A stretch of DNA of 44,890 bases from contig NZ_KE387027.1 in NCBI RefSeq assembly GCF_000430045.1, positions 110,781 through 155,670 of the forward strand, in the 5' to 3' direction. Below the pieces are notes generated by a model. That model saw only the letters and a list, made by a program, of their open reading frames with translations, had not been told where the DNA came from and ran no database searches. Positions 1-7,926 of the stretch are shown here, one piece after another. Each line of letters starts with the position of its first letter. Position 1 is the stretch's first letter. The position numbers and the translations under genes are program-made. This stretch comes from Calidithermus chliarophilus DSM 9957 (GTDB lineage: Bacteria; Deinococcota; Deinococci; Deinococcales; Thermaceae).

Positions 1-336
1 GCTGGGTGCTGCGGGAGTTCAGGGCCGCCTTGCGGGAGGAAGAGGAGGCCTGGGTGGTGCTGGACCGGGCGGGGTGGCACGTCTCCCCCAAGGTGGAGGT
101 GCCTGAAGGGATACGTCTGGTCTTTCTGCCCCCCTACAGCCCCGAGCTGCAACCGGTGGAGCGGGTGTGGCCTTTGGTGAACGAGGCGGTGGCGAACCGG
201 TACTTCCAGGACCTGCAGGAGATGATGGAGGGGGTGGCCGAGCGGTGCCGGGTCCTGGAGGGGGACCCAAAGACCCTGCGGCGGCACACCCTCTTCCACT
301 GGTGGCCGAGGGCGAAGGCATCAGCATGAAAGGGTA
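1..336 (+). mobile_element. Right part of an IS630-family insertion sequence
   Basis: The window opens inside an insertion sequence whose transposase ends at 329. The element appears to stop at a TA dinucleotide (335-336), after which a peptidase reading frame resumes without a gap. IS630/Tc1-type elements duplicate a TA target, and a GAT-ATG codon pair in the target gene (Asp-Met-Ser-Thr) would supply it. The left end and the other half of the target gene lie outside the window, so element length and terminal repeats cannot be checked. Confidence 0.65.
3..329 (+). CDS. IS630-family transposase, C-terminal part (5' partial)
   Basis: About 108 residues of a DDE transposase C-terminal domain. 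The LDRAGWH segment carries the second acidic residue. The LPPYSPELQPVERVW segment is the usual IS630 signature and holds the third catalytic acidic residue (Glu). The frame is open to the left edge, so the GTG at 6 is probably internal and the N-terminal half with the first Asp lies outside. The protein catalyses cut-and-paste movement of its element. Family assignment is strong; activity cannot be judged from this fragment. Confidence 0.8.
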   Translation, partial: WVLREFRAALREEEEAWVVLDRAGWHVSPKVEVPEGIRLVFLPPYSPELQPVERVWPLVNEAVANRYFQDLQEMMEGVAERCRVLEGDPKTLRRHTLFHWWPRAKASA

Positions 337-986
337 TGAGCACCCTGGCCCACGAGCTCGGCCACTCCATGCACTCCTACTTCACCCGCGGCACCCAGCC
401 CGCCATCTACGCCCGCTACAGCCTGTTCATCGCCGAGGTGGCCTCCAACTTCAACCAGGCGATGGTGCGGGCCATGCTGCTGCGCGAGGCCCAAGACCCC
501 GCCTACCGGCTGGCGGTGCTCGAGGAGGCCTTCTCCAACTTCCACCGCTACCTCTTCGTCATGCCCACCCTGGCCCGCTTCGAGCTCGAGCTCTACGAGC
601 GCATCGAGCGGGGCGGGGCCCTCACCGCGCCCTTCCTCATCGAGCGCCTGGCCGAGCTCTTCGCCGAGGGCTACGGCGGGGAGGTCGAGATCGACAAGGA
701 GCGGCTGGGCTCGGGCTGGATGAACTTCTCCCACCTCTATAGCCCCTTCTACGTCTACCAGTACGCCACGGGCATCGCCGCCGCCAACGCGCTGGCACGG
801 GACGTGCTCGAGCAGGGCGAGCCCGCCGCCCGGCGCTACATGGACTTCCTCAAGGCGGGCGACTCGGTGTACCCCACCGACGCGCTCAAGGTCGCGGGCA
901 TCGACATGACCCGCCCCGAGCCGGTCGAGCGCGGCTTCGAGGTGCTCCGAGGCATGGTCGAAGAGCTCGAGGCGCTGGTCGGGTGA
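336..986 (+). pseudogene. pepF: Oligoendopeptidase F-like M3 peptidase, 3' fragment cut by the IS
   Basis: 216 codons that match only the C-terminal third of M3 zinc oligopeptidases (usually about 560-600 residues). The zinc site HELGHSMH begins seven residues after the junction. The downstream ligand Glu lies in [11 protein letters not shown], and the family's substrate-binding Tyr cluster is in [11 protein letters not shown]. The frame begins directly at the transposase end, so the N-terminal two thirds were separated by the insertion. The first ATG (336) is probably an original internal Met. The fragment has no ribosome site of its own and would lack the substrate-channel half, so it is most likely non-functional. 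A strong terminator follows. Confidence 0.8.
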
Positions 987-1000
987 TCCCGGGCAAAGCG

Positions 1001-1027
1001 AAAGCCAGGGGGATTCCCCCTGGCTTT
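1001..1027 (+). terminator. Hairpin terminator after the peptidase fragment
   Basis: A 12-bp perfect stem (1001-1012 with 1016-1027) around a 3-base loop, A-rich on the left arm and T-rich on the right, 14 bases after the stop codon. It is bidirectional in form. Confidence 0.7.
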
Positions 1028-1046
1028 TCCCGTCGCTGTAAGGCTT

Positions 1047-1259
1047 ATACCAGATTCGGTCAGTTCGTCACCGAATGGTGACGCCGCCCCGCCTTGGCGG
1101 GGCGGCCGACCGAAGTTATCCGCGTAGCGGAGGGCGGTAGCGCCCCTCGGGAGGGAGACGTTTGCTTCGCCGACCGTCAGGGAGGGGTGTGCTCTGGGGT
1201 CCGAAAAGATAGCCTCTGGGGCTCTTTGGTTCGGACGATCATCTTTTTGAATCCGGTAT
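1047..1259 (+). repeat. MITE-like dispersed repeat, copy 1 (213 bp)
   Basis: The ends are imperfect inverted repeats (ATACCAGATTC at the left, GAATCCGGTAT at the right) in a TA-rich context. The right part folds into a long hairpin built on AAAAGATAGCC / ATCATCTTTTT. The left part has a second, GC-rich hairpin (GCCGCCCCGCC / GGCGGGGCGGC). The core is shared with the copies at 9312-9471 and 17467-17655. Its last base is part of the TAA stop codon of the minus-strand peptidase gene. No open reading frame of its own; probably non-autonomous. Confidence 0.8.
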
Positions 1260-2095
1260 TAGCGGCTGCCCTTGGGCCTGATCAGGATGACGTTGAGCGG
1301 GATCTTCTTCGCGCTCGAGGCCTTCAGCCCCGGCAGGTCGTACGGGTCGGCGGCGGCGTAGTTGACGGTGTAGCCCAGGTCCTGCAGGGAGCCGATGGTG
1401 ACGCGGCTCAGGGGGTTGATCACCCCCGCGTCGAGGTACCCCGTCATGATCTCGGTCTGGAAGACGCTCTCGCGCCAGTGGCTGTCGCGGGTGCCCTGCC
1501 CGCCGGTGTTCTCGACGGGCACGTCGCCGGCGCCGCCCAGCGCCCGCCACTCGCGCACCGCGTTGGCGCCGACGAAGCGGGGGTCGCTGGTGCCCGCGCC
1601 GACGAGCAGGCTGCGCTCGTAGTTCCACAGGGTCCCGTACCCGATTACGTGCCCCATCTCGTGGAAGATGACGTCCTGCAACTGGCCGTCGGCCTCGAGC
1701 TGCTCGAGGTCGGCGGAGTCGAACATCATGACGCCGTAGTAGGGCAGGTCGTCGGCGTCGCGGGCGTAGCACGGCCCGGCCTGCGCGAGGACGCCGCCGG
1801 GGCCGTCGATGTCCACCACGGCCGCGTCGATGAACAGGTCGTCGACGGTGACGTTGTGGGCCGGGAAGCCGTCGCCGCAGTCGTTGGCAGGGATCTGGAG
1901 CTTCTGCTCGGGGAGTCCCTTGGTGATGACCTGCTGCCACCGGGCCGCGGCAGCGTTGAAGGCCGCTTTTTGGTTGCCGGTGGGCGAGCCCACGAAATTG
2001 AGGGTGATGTTGTAGGGGTCGTTCCCTCCGGGCTTAGGCGTGGACTGGCAGGACACGAGGGCTAGAACCGAAAATGCTAGGGCAATGAATCGCAT
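1259..2095 (-). CDS. Secreted lipoprotein metallopeptidase, M8 (leishmanolysin-like), no PKD domain
   Basis: 278 residues. The start at 2095 is preferred over the longer frame: it gives a lipoprotein signal peptide ending in LALVSC (Cys16) and has a GGGAGG ribosome site 8 bases upstream. The peptidase domain starts near DPYNITLNF. HEMGHVIGYGTLW (zinc ligands His145 and His149, catalytic Glu146) is followed by a third His in SHWRE (about 206) and a Met-turn IMTGY (about 217), the order expected for M8 metzincins. Probably a membrane-tethered extracellular endopeptidase; substrate unknown. It lies directly downstream of a larger paralogue. Its stop codon touches the MITE-like repeat. Confidence 0.8.
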   Translation of the reverse strand: MRFIALAFSVLALVSCQSTPKPGGNDPYNITLNFVGSPTGNQKAAFNAAAARWQQVITKGLPEQKLQIPANDCGDGFPAHNVTVDDLFIDAAVVDIDGPGGVLAQAGPCYARDADDLPYYGVMMFDSADLEQLEADGQLQDVIFHEMGHVIGYGTLWNYERSLLVGAGTSDPRFVGANAVREWRALGGAGDVPVENTGGQGTRDSHWRESVFQTEIMTGYLDAGVINPLSRVTIGSLQDLGYTVNYAAADPYDLPGLKASSAKKIPLNVILIRPKGSR

Positions 2096-2177
2096 TGAGT
2101 ACCTCCCAAGCTCAGGATAAGCGCGTGTAGCTCTCATTTTCTTCGTCGGAAAGTTGAGGCTCGGCTCATCCGGCCTT

Positions 2178-2209
2178 CAAAAATGACCGGGGCCGCCGAG
2201 CCCCGGTCA
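2178..2209 (-). terminator. Intrinsic terminator of the PKD-peptidase gene
   Basis: Read on the minus strand: a 10-bp perfect stem (2184-2193 with 2200-2209) followed by a run of five T, 17 bases after the stop codon of the five-PKD peptidase. It separates the two tandem peptidase genes into different transcripts. Confidence 0.85.
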
Positions 2210-2226
2210 CGAAATTGCCCTTCAGG

Positions 2227-4524
2227 CTAGGGGATGGAGCCCTTGGGCTTGATGAGGATGATGTTGAGCGGGGTCTTGGCGGCGCTCGAGGCCTTGAGCC
2301 CCGGCAGGCTGTACGGGTCGGCCGCGCCGTAGTTGACGGTGTAGCCGAGGTCCTGCAGGGAGCCGATGGTGAGGCGGCTCAGGGGGTTGGCCCCGCTGTT
2401 GAGGTAGCCGGTCATGACCTCGTTGTCGAACACCGACTCGCGCCAGTGCCCGTCGCGGGTGCCGGCCCCGCCGGTGTTCTCGACGGGGACGTTCCCGCTC
2501 CCCCCGAGGGCCTGCCACTCCCGTACCGCGTTCGCGCCCACGAAGCGAGGATCAGGACCGGTCGCGCCGGTCAGCAAGGAGCGGCCGTAGTTCCACAGCG
2601 TGCCGATGCCCAGCACGTGGCCCATCTCGTGGAAGACCACCTCGTCGAGCAGGCCGTTGGCTTCCAGGTTGGCCAGGTCGGCGGAGTCGAACTGCATGAC
2701 GCCGTAGAGGGTGAGGCGGTCGGCGGTGCGCATGTAGCACGGCCCCGCCTGCCCCAGGACGCCGCCCGGGCCGTCGATGGGCACCACGGCGGCGTCGATG
2801 AGGATGTCGTCGACGGAGCCGTTGAAGGCGGGGAGGCCGTCGGCACACTCGTCGGCGGGGATGTTGAGGCTGGTGCTGGCGAAGCCCTGGGTGATGACCT
2901 GTTCCCACTTCGCGGCGGCGGCGTCAAAAGCCGCTTGCTGGCCGGTAGTCAGGGTCCCGGTAAAGCGTAGCGTGATGTTGTAGGGGTCACCGCCGCCAGG
3001 GGCGTTCACCGTGACCGTGGTGGTCTTGCTGTTCTCCTTTTGCCCGTCGCTGACGACGAGCCTAGCGGTGTAACTGCCCGCGGCGCCGTAGGTGTGCTGC
3101 TGGCTCGAGCCGGACGTGCAGTTGTCGAGGGTGTACTCGAACGTGCCGTTGTTGTCCACGTCGAGCTTGCAGGTCAGGCTATCGCCGTCGGGGTCCGAGA
3201 CGTTCCAGCTAAAGGTGGTCGTCAGCGGGGCCGTGCCGCTGCTCGGGCTGGCGCTGAAGGAGTTGACCGCCGGGGCCTGGTTGGGGCTCGAAACGGTCAC
3301 CGTGGCCGTCTGCTGGGCGCTGGCGTTGGCGGGGTCGCTCACCACCAGCTTGGCCGTGTAGCTCCCGGCGCTGCCGTAGGTGTGCTTCTGGGTGGAGCTC
3401 GAGGTGCAGTTGCTGAGGGTGTACTCGAAGGTGCCGTCGTTGTTCACGTCCAGCTTGCAGGTGAGGGCGTTGCCGTCCGGGTCGGAGATGGCCCAGGAGA
3501 AGGTCACCTGCAGGGGAGCGACGCCCGAGGCGGGGGTGCCGGCGAAGGAGCTGATGACGGGCGGCCGGTTGGGCTGGCTCGAGGTCACGGTGACCGAGAC
3601 GGTCTTGTTGCTCTCCAGGCCCTTGCCGTCGCTGACGACGAGCTTGGCGGTGTAGCTCCCGGCGGCGTTGTAGGTGTGCTGCCGCGTCGAGGAAGAGGTG
3701 CAGCCGGTGACGGTGTGCTCGAAGGTGCCGTCGTTGTTCACGTCGAGCTTGCAGGTGAGGGGGTCGCCGTTGGGGTCGGAGATGGCCCAGCTAAAAGTGA
3801 CCGCCAGGGGAGCGGTGCCGGAGGCCGGGTCGCGGTTGAAGGCGTCGATCACCGGCGGCTGGTTGCCGCCGCCGCCCGGCCCCACGGTGGTCGTGGCGGT
3901 CTGCTGGGCCTCGAGCCCGCCCGCGTCGCTCACCGTCAGCCGCGCCGTGTAGGTGCCGGAAGCCGTGTAGGTGTGCTTTTGGCTGCCGCTGGTGCAGGGG
4001 CTGAGGAAGAACTCGGCGTTCCCGTCGCCGTTGACGTCGAGGATGCAGGCCAGGGAGTCGCCGTCGGGGTCCGAGACGCTCCAGGAAAAGGTGACCTCGA
4101 GCGGCGCGTTGCCCGAGGCCGGGCTACGGGTGAAGGAGGCGATGATCGGGGCCCGGTTGGCGCCCACCGTGACCGTCTTGGTGAGCTCGTCGCTGGCGCC
4201 GTCCGGGTCGCTCACCACCAGCCGTGCCGTGTAGGTCCCGCCGGCGGGGTAGGTGTGCTGGCGTGTCGAGGAGGAGGTGCAGCCGGTGACGGTGTGCTCG
4301 AAGGTGCCGTTGTTGTCGGCGTCGATCTTGCAGGTGAGGCTGTCGCCGTCGGGGTCGGAGATGTTCCAGGAAAAGTTTACCTGGAGGGGGGCGGCACCGG
4401 CCTGCGGGCTGACGCTGAACGAGGCGATGACGGGGGCCTCGTTGGCGGGCGGCTGGGTGCTCGGGCACGCGGTGAGCAGCGCTGCCAGAGCCGTGCCGAG
4501 CAACGCCAGGGAAAATCGCTTCAC
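2227..4524 (-). CDS. Secreted lipoprotein with five PKD domains and an M8 leishmanolysin-like peptidase
   Basis: 765 residues. A GTG start (4524) with GAGGAGG upstream gives a lipoprotein signal (LAALLTAC, Cys20). Residues about 28-510 are five tandem PKD/Ig-like repeats of about 95 residues, each with the FSW..SDPDGD core and a conserved Cys pair (L-T/A-C and C-T-S), suggesting one disulfide per repeat. Repeat ends carry Asn-rich or Gly linkers. The C-terminal domain starts at DPYNITLRF and holds HEMGHVLGIGTLW, GHWRE and a Met-turn VMTGY. PKD stalks usually hold a catalytic domain away from the cell or bind polymers. It is a paralogue of 1259-2095 (no PKD) and 33869-34990 (one PKD). Confidence 0.85.
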   Translation of the reverse strand: MKRFSLALLGTALAALLTACPSTQPPANEAPVIASFSVSPQAGAAPLQVNFSWNISDPDGDSLTCKIDADNNGTFEHTVTGCTSSSTRQHTYPAGGTYTARLVVSDPDGASDELTKTVTVGANRAPIIASFTRSPASGNAPLEVTFSWSVSDPDGDSLACILDVNGDGNAEFFLSPCTSGSQKHTYTASGTYTARLTVSDAGGLEAQQTATTTVGPGGGGNQPPVIDAFNRDPASGTAPLAVTFSWAISDPNGDPLTCKLDVNNDGTFEHTVTGCTSSSTRQHTYNAAGSYTAKLVVSDGKGLESNKTVSVTVTSSQPNRPPVISSFAGTPASGVAPLQVTFSWAISDPDGNALTCKLDVNNDGTFEYTLSNCTSSSTQKHTYGSAGSYTAKLVVSDPANASAQQTATVTVSSPNQAPAVNSFSASPSSGTAPLTTTFSWNVSDPDGDSLTCKLDVDNNGTFEYTLDNCTSGSSQQHTYGAAGSYTARLVVSDGQKENSKTTTVTVNAPGGGDPYNITLRFTGTLTTGQQAAFDAAAAKWEQVITQGFASTSLNIPADECADGLPAFNGSVDDILIDAAVVPIDGPGGVLGQAGPCYMRTADRLTLYGVMQFDSADLANLEANGLLDEVVFHEMGHVLGIGTLWNYGRSLLTGATGPDPRFVGANAVREWQALGGSGNVPVENTGGAGTRDGHWRESVFDNEVMTGYLNSGANPLSRLTIGSLQDLGYTVNYGAADPYSLPGLKASSAAKTPLNIILIKPKGSIP

Positions 4525-4622
4525 AGGTTCCTCCTCGTACCGGGCAACGATAACAAAAGCCCGGCCAGGAGCATGAGCGTTGCCCTAGGACGGCCTTAAC
4601 TTTCAGCCCACCCCGCCGGCGG

Positions 4623-5093
4623 CTAGCGCTTGAGGCCCTCGAGGTCGAAGCTGGTCTTGATGATGGGGCTCGAGAGCACCACCGAGGTGCGGGTGTTGCC
4701 GAAGGTGCCCAGCCGCTGGATGATCTCCTGGAGGTGCTGCACCGAGCGGGCCACCACCCGCACCACGTAGGAGGAATCGCCGGTTACGAAGTAGCTCTCG
4801 CGGATCTCGAGGGTTTGCTCGCAAAAGGCCAGAACCTGGGGGTAGCGGCTGGGCGGGGCCGAGAGCTCGATCAGGGCGGTGATGCCGTAGCCCAGGGCCT
4901 CGAAGTTCAGCCGCACCCCGTAGCCCTCGATGATCCCGGCGTCCTCGAGCCTCCGCACCCGCTCGGTGACGGCGGGCACGCTCAGGCCCACCCGGCGGCT
5001 CAGCTCGCTGTAGGACAGCCGGGCGTCCTGCTGCAGCTCGCGCAGGATCGCCAGGTTGGTCGCGTCGAGCAGCTTGCTTGAATCGTAAGGCAT
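4623..5093 (-). CDS. Lrp/AsnC-family transcriptional regulator
   Basis: 156 residues from the ATG at 5093; the longer frame is rejected because a TATAAT box (5101-5106) ends 7 bases before this ATG, the layout of a leaderless transcript. The N-terminal helix-turn-helix (LLDATNLAILRELQQDARLSYSELSRRVGLS) is followed by the RAM ligand-binding domain with the GDSSYVVRVVA segment. Lrp proteins form octamers that sense amino acids. It is divergent from alanine dehydrogenase, so it is probably an AldR-like regulator responding to alanine or a related amino acid (inference). Confidence 0.85.
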   Translation of the reverse strand: MPYDSSKLLDATNLAILRELQQDARLSYSELSRRVGLSVPAVTERVRRLEDAGIIEGYGVRLNFEALGYGITALIELSAPPSRYPQVLAFCEQTLEIRESYFVTGDSSYVVRVVARSVQHLQEIIQRLGTFGNTRTSVVLSSPIIKTSFDLEGLKR

Positions 5094-5100
5094 GGGGGGA

Positions 5101-5180
5101 ATTATACCTAAGGATCTAAACCGCTTTTGCCCATTTTTCGCATCATCCGCATTCAAAAGCGCCAAACCGCTCCCTAAACT
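5101..5180. promoter_or_regulatory. Divergent lrp/ald promoters with a shared inverted-repeat operator
   Basis: Minus strand: -10 TATAAT at 5101-5106 for the regulator. Plus strand: -35 TTCAAA (5152-5157), 17-base spacer and -10 TAAACT (5175-5180) for ald. An 8-bp perfect inverted repeat, CGCTTTTG (5122-5129) and CAAAAGCG (5154-5161), is spaced 32 bases start to start (about three helical turns) and overlaps both -35 regions. This is a good candidate for cooperative Lrp binding and autoregulation. The sequence shows the repeat; the binding is inferred. Confidence 0.6.
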
Positions 5181-5203
5181 CTAGGAAAAAAGAGGAGGAA
5201 GCT

Positions 5204-6310
5204 ATGGTCATTGGCGTGCCGAAAGAGATCAAGACCCTGGAGAACCGGGTGGCCCTCACCCCGGGCGGCGTGGAGAGCCTGGTGCGGCGCGGGCACAAGG
5301 TGCTGGTGCAGCAGGGCGCCGGGGTGGGCTCGGGCCTCTCCGACGCGGAGTACGAGGCGGCCGGGGCCCAAATGGTCTCGGCGGAGGAGGCCTGGGCCGC
5401 CGACGTCGTGGTCAAGGTCAAGGAGCCCATCGCCGAGGAGTACAAGTACCTGCGCGAGGGCCTGCTGCTGTACACCTACCTCCACCTCGCCGCCGACGAG
5501 CCCCTGACCAAGGCCCTTCTGGCCGGGGGGACCACCGGGATCGCCTACGAGACGGTGCAGCTCGAGGACGGCTCCTTGCCCCTGCTCACCCCCATGAGCG
5601 AGGTGGCCGGGCGCATGGCGCCGCAGGTGGGCGCCGCCGCCCTGGAGAAGCCCCACGGCGGGCGCGGCGTGCTGCTGGGCGGGGTGCCCGGCGTGGCCCC
5701 GGCCTCCGTGGTGATCATTGGCGGGGGCGTGGTGGGCACCAACGCCGCCAAGATCGCGCTCGGCATGGGTGCTCAGGTGACCATCCTCGACGTCTCCAAG
5801 TCCCGCCTGCAGTACCTCGACGACATCTTCGGGGGGCGGGTCATCACCCTGGCCTCCACCGAGGCCAATATCAAGAAGGCGATCCAGCACGCCGACCTGC
5901 TGATCGGGGCGGTGCTGATCCCCGGCGCCAAGGCGCCCAAGCTGGTCACGCGCGACATGCTGCCCACCATGAAGGAGGGCGCGGTCATCGTCGACGTGGC
6001 CGTGGACCAGGGCGGCTGCGTGGAGACCATCCGCGCCACCACCCACAAAGACCCCACCTACGTCGTCGACGGCGTGGTGCACTACGGCGTCGCCAACATG
6101 CCCGGGGCCGTCCCCCGCACGAGCACCTTCGCCCTCACCAACGAGACCCTGCCCTACCTGCTGCAGCTCGCGGAGAAGGGCCTCGACGCCCTGCGCCACA
6201 ACCCCGTGCTGCGCAAGGGCCTCAACACCCACCAGGGCAAGCTCACCTACGCCGGCGTGGCCGAGGCGTTCGGGCTGCCGTACACCCCCGCGGAGGAGGC
6301 GCTGGCCTAG
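5204..6310 (+). CDS. ald: Alanine dehydrogenase
   Basis: 368 residues, full family length. It interconverts L-alanine and pyruvate plus ammonia with NAD (EC 1.4.1.1), in the cytosol. The start is [10 protein letters not shown] with AGAGGAGGAAG just upstream. Conserved substrate-site residues are visible: Arg15 (ENRVALTP), Lys73 (VKVKEP) and His94 (YTYLHLA). The NAD-binding Rossmann loop [10 protein letters not shown] is at about 173-182, and DVAVDQGG at about 266. It is divergent from an Lrp-type regulator and followed by a strong terminator, so monocistronic. Confidence 0.95.
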   Translation: MVIGVPKEIKTLENRVALTPGGVESLVRRGHKVLVQQGAGVGSGLSDAEYEAAGAQMVSAEEAWAADVVVKVKEPIAEEYKYLREGLLLYTYLHLAADEPLTKALLAGGTTGIAYETVQLEDGSLPLLTPMSEVAGRMAPQVGAAALEKPHGGRGVLLGGVPGVAPASVVIIGGGVVGTNAAKIALGMGAQVTILDVSKSRLQYLDDIFGGRVITLASTEANIKKAIQHADLLIGAVLIPGAKAPKLVTRDMLPTMKEGAVIVDVAVDQGGCVETIRATTHKDPTYVVDGVVHYGVANMPGAVPRTSTFALTNETLPYLLQLAEKGLDALRHNPVLRKGLNTHQGKLTYAGVAEAFGLPYTPAEEALA

Positions 6311-6323
6311 GGCGCCGGGCTTC

Positions 6324-6370
6324 GCGAGCCCCCCACCGCCCGCCCTGCGGCCGCAGGGCGGGCTCGCTTT
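6324..6370 (+). terminator. Terminator after ald
   Basis: A 24-base perfect palindrome (6339-6362, CCCGCCCTGCGG and its complement) inside an outer stem GCGAGCC (6324-6330) / GGCTCGC (6361-6367), followed by TTTC. It lies 13 bases after the ald stop codon. Confidence 0.75.
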
Positions 6371-6371
6371 C

Positions 6372-7088
6372 GTGAGCGCTCCATGTTGGGACGCCTCGAG
6401 CCTGGGCGCCCCTTCTCCCACCGTCCAGCTCCACATGCTGACCAACGACGGCAGCCCCTACCAGGGCTACTTCATCGAAGCCCCGACCAAGATGACGGCC
6501 AAGGTCAGCCTCGACGCGCAGGTCCTCGCCCAGGGCACCCTCGCCGTGGCCTGGCACCCCAGCAGTTGCCTGGCCGGCAAGTACCTCTACGACGCCCCGG
6601 ACGCGCTCGAGCTCAGCGGCTTCGTCAACCGCCCGGGCGGCGGCAGGGCCATCGAGGCCAGCGCCCGCTACAGCATCGGCGCCAGTAAGGTCCACACCAG
6701 CGGCTCCCTGAGCGCCAAGGGCGCCGGCAACGAGGCCTCGGTGCAGTGGGACGTCTCCAGCGTGGGCGCCGTCGAGCGCAGCGGCTGCGGCCGCCTCAGC
6801 AACTTCATGCCCGCCAACCTCGACTTCTCGGCCGGCGTCAGCGCCGACGGCCAGTCGCTGGCCCTGAGCTTCCTGGCCGACCAGTTCAAGAGCGGCCCCG
6901 AGGCGAGCTTCCGCCTGCAGAACGGCGTGCTCAAGGTCAACAAGAAGCAGGTCACCTTCTCCGGCGTCCTCGACGACGCCAACGGCAACTGCGTGCCCGG
7001 CGAGAACGTGACCCTGACCTTCTCCAGCGGCTCGACCAGCCTCGAGGCCTTCCTGATCGGCCAGTTCGGGCTGCGCACCTGCAGGTAG
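6372..7088 (+). CDS. Hypothetical beta-rich protein, possibly lacking its true 5' end
   Basis: 238 residues from a GTG that sits at the very base of the ald terminator, with no ribosome site and no signal peptide. The sequence is not recognised. It is rich in Ser, Gly and Ala with alternating polar and hydrophobic residues, as in extracellular beta-sandwich proteins. Six Cys are spread along it (CWDAS, SSCLAGK, SGCGR, GNCVPGE, LRTCR), suggesting disulfides and export. The missing leader suggests that the 5' part (signal peptide) was lost or that the start is elsewhere. Codon use is normal for the genome and a terminator follows. Confidence 0.5.
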   Translation: MSAPCWDASSLGAPSPTVQLHMLTNDGSPYQGYFIEAPTKMTAKVSLDAQVLAQGTLAVAWHPSSCLAGKYLYDAPDALELSGFVNRPGGGRAIEASARYSIGASKVHTSGSLSAKGAGNEASVQWDVSSVGAVERSGCGRLSNFMPANLDFSAGVSADGQSLALSFLADQFKSGPEASFRLQNGVLKVNKKQVTFSGVLDDANGNCVPGENVTLTFSSGSTSLEAFLIGQFGLRTCR

Positions 7089-7100
7089 CCCCAAAACTGC

Positions 7101-7129
7101 GCGGGCCGGGGGACCCCCCGGCCCGCTTT
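7101..7129. terminator. Bidirectional terminator between convergent genes
   Basis: A 12-bp GC stem (7101-7112 with 7115-7126) followed by TTT, between the hypothetical gene and the stop codon of the minus-strand regulator at 7129. Confidence 0.65.
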
Positions 7130-7776
7130 CACCTGCCGTCGGGGTGCGGCGCCATCCCCAGGTGCAGCACGTAGCGCTCGGGCCCCTGGCGCTTGTGGTA
7201 GCGCTGGTAGATCTCCCACAGCTCGGCCTGCAGGGCCTTGGCGTCCTCGCGGGTGAGGTGCAGGCCGATGGTCCACAGGCTGAGCACGGCCGGCTCGTCG
7301 TCGCCGAGGAGCTTGGGGCGCACCTTCTCGTGGCTCGAGCCGAAGATCATCAGGCCGTGCTCGTTGAGGTAGACCGTGAGGTGGTCGCGGTACTTCGGCA
7401 GCCGGCGGGTGCGCTCTAGGCCCTCCTGCAACTGCCGCGACCAGAACACCGCGCTCTCGAGGTCCTCGAGCATGCGCGGGGGGATGAGGTCGAGGGGCAC
7501 CTTGAAGCCGGTGGCGGTGGCCCGGTAGCGCTTGATGGGCCGGCCGCGGCGGGCCTCGAGGCCCACGACCTCGAGCAGCCCCGCCTCCACCATCTGCTCG
7601 ACCCGGTAGTGCAGGGTCTGCAGCGGCACCTTGAGCGTCTCGGCGGCCTCCTTCACCGACAGCTCGGCCTTCATGAAGGGCTTGAGCCACAAGGCGACGT
7701 CGGGGTCGGCCAGGATGCGGGCGGCCAGGGGGTTCCTGACCTCCACCATCGGAGGGATTTCCACGGTCGCGGACAT
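7129..7776 (-). CDS. Winged helix-turn-helix transcriptional regulator (ArsR/HTH_20-like)
   Basis: 215 residues. The DNA-binding part is at about 40-95: LSVKEAAETLKVPLQTLHYRVEQMVEAGLLEVVG, then a basic wing RRGRPIKRYRATATGF. The remainder is an alpha-helical effector or dimer region with no recognised family. It is divergent from an MFS efflux gene 150 bases away, the usual arrangement for a local repressor of a pump. TAGAGT upstream (minus strand, 9 bases before the ATG) is a possible -10. GTAGAG-type half sites on both strands near 7788-7818 could be operators. Confidence 0.7.
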   Translation of the reverse strand: MSATVEIPPMVEVRNPLAARILADPDVALWLKPFMKAELSVKEAAETLKVPLQTLHYRVEQMVEAGLLEVVGLEARRGRPIKRYRATATGFKVPLDLIPPRMLEDLESAVFWSRQLQEGLERTRRLPKYRDHLTVYLNEHGLMIFGSSHEKVRPKLLGDDEPAVLSLWTIGLHLTREDAKALQAELWEIYQRYHKRQGPERYVLHLGMAPHPDGR

Positions 7777-7926
7777 GTTCTTACTACTCTACACGCTGGC
7801 TTTTGATCTGAGTAGAGGGCCGCTACCCTGTGGGCACGCCGGGCGCAAGGCGGGCAGGGTCGCGCTCGAGGGGGGCAGGTGCCCTCCGGGCGGGCCGGGC
7901 TCGAGGAGCGCCCTCACCGACACCGT

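Noticed and set aside
3040..4599. 519-codon open frame on the plus strand opposite the five-PKD peptidase
   Set aside because: It is antisense to a protein with clear domains; its Ala/Gly/Val-rich sequence simply mirrors the PKD repeats in G+C-rich DNA.
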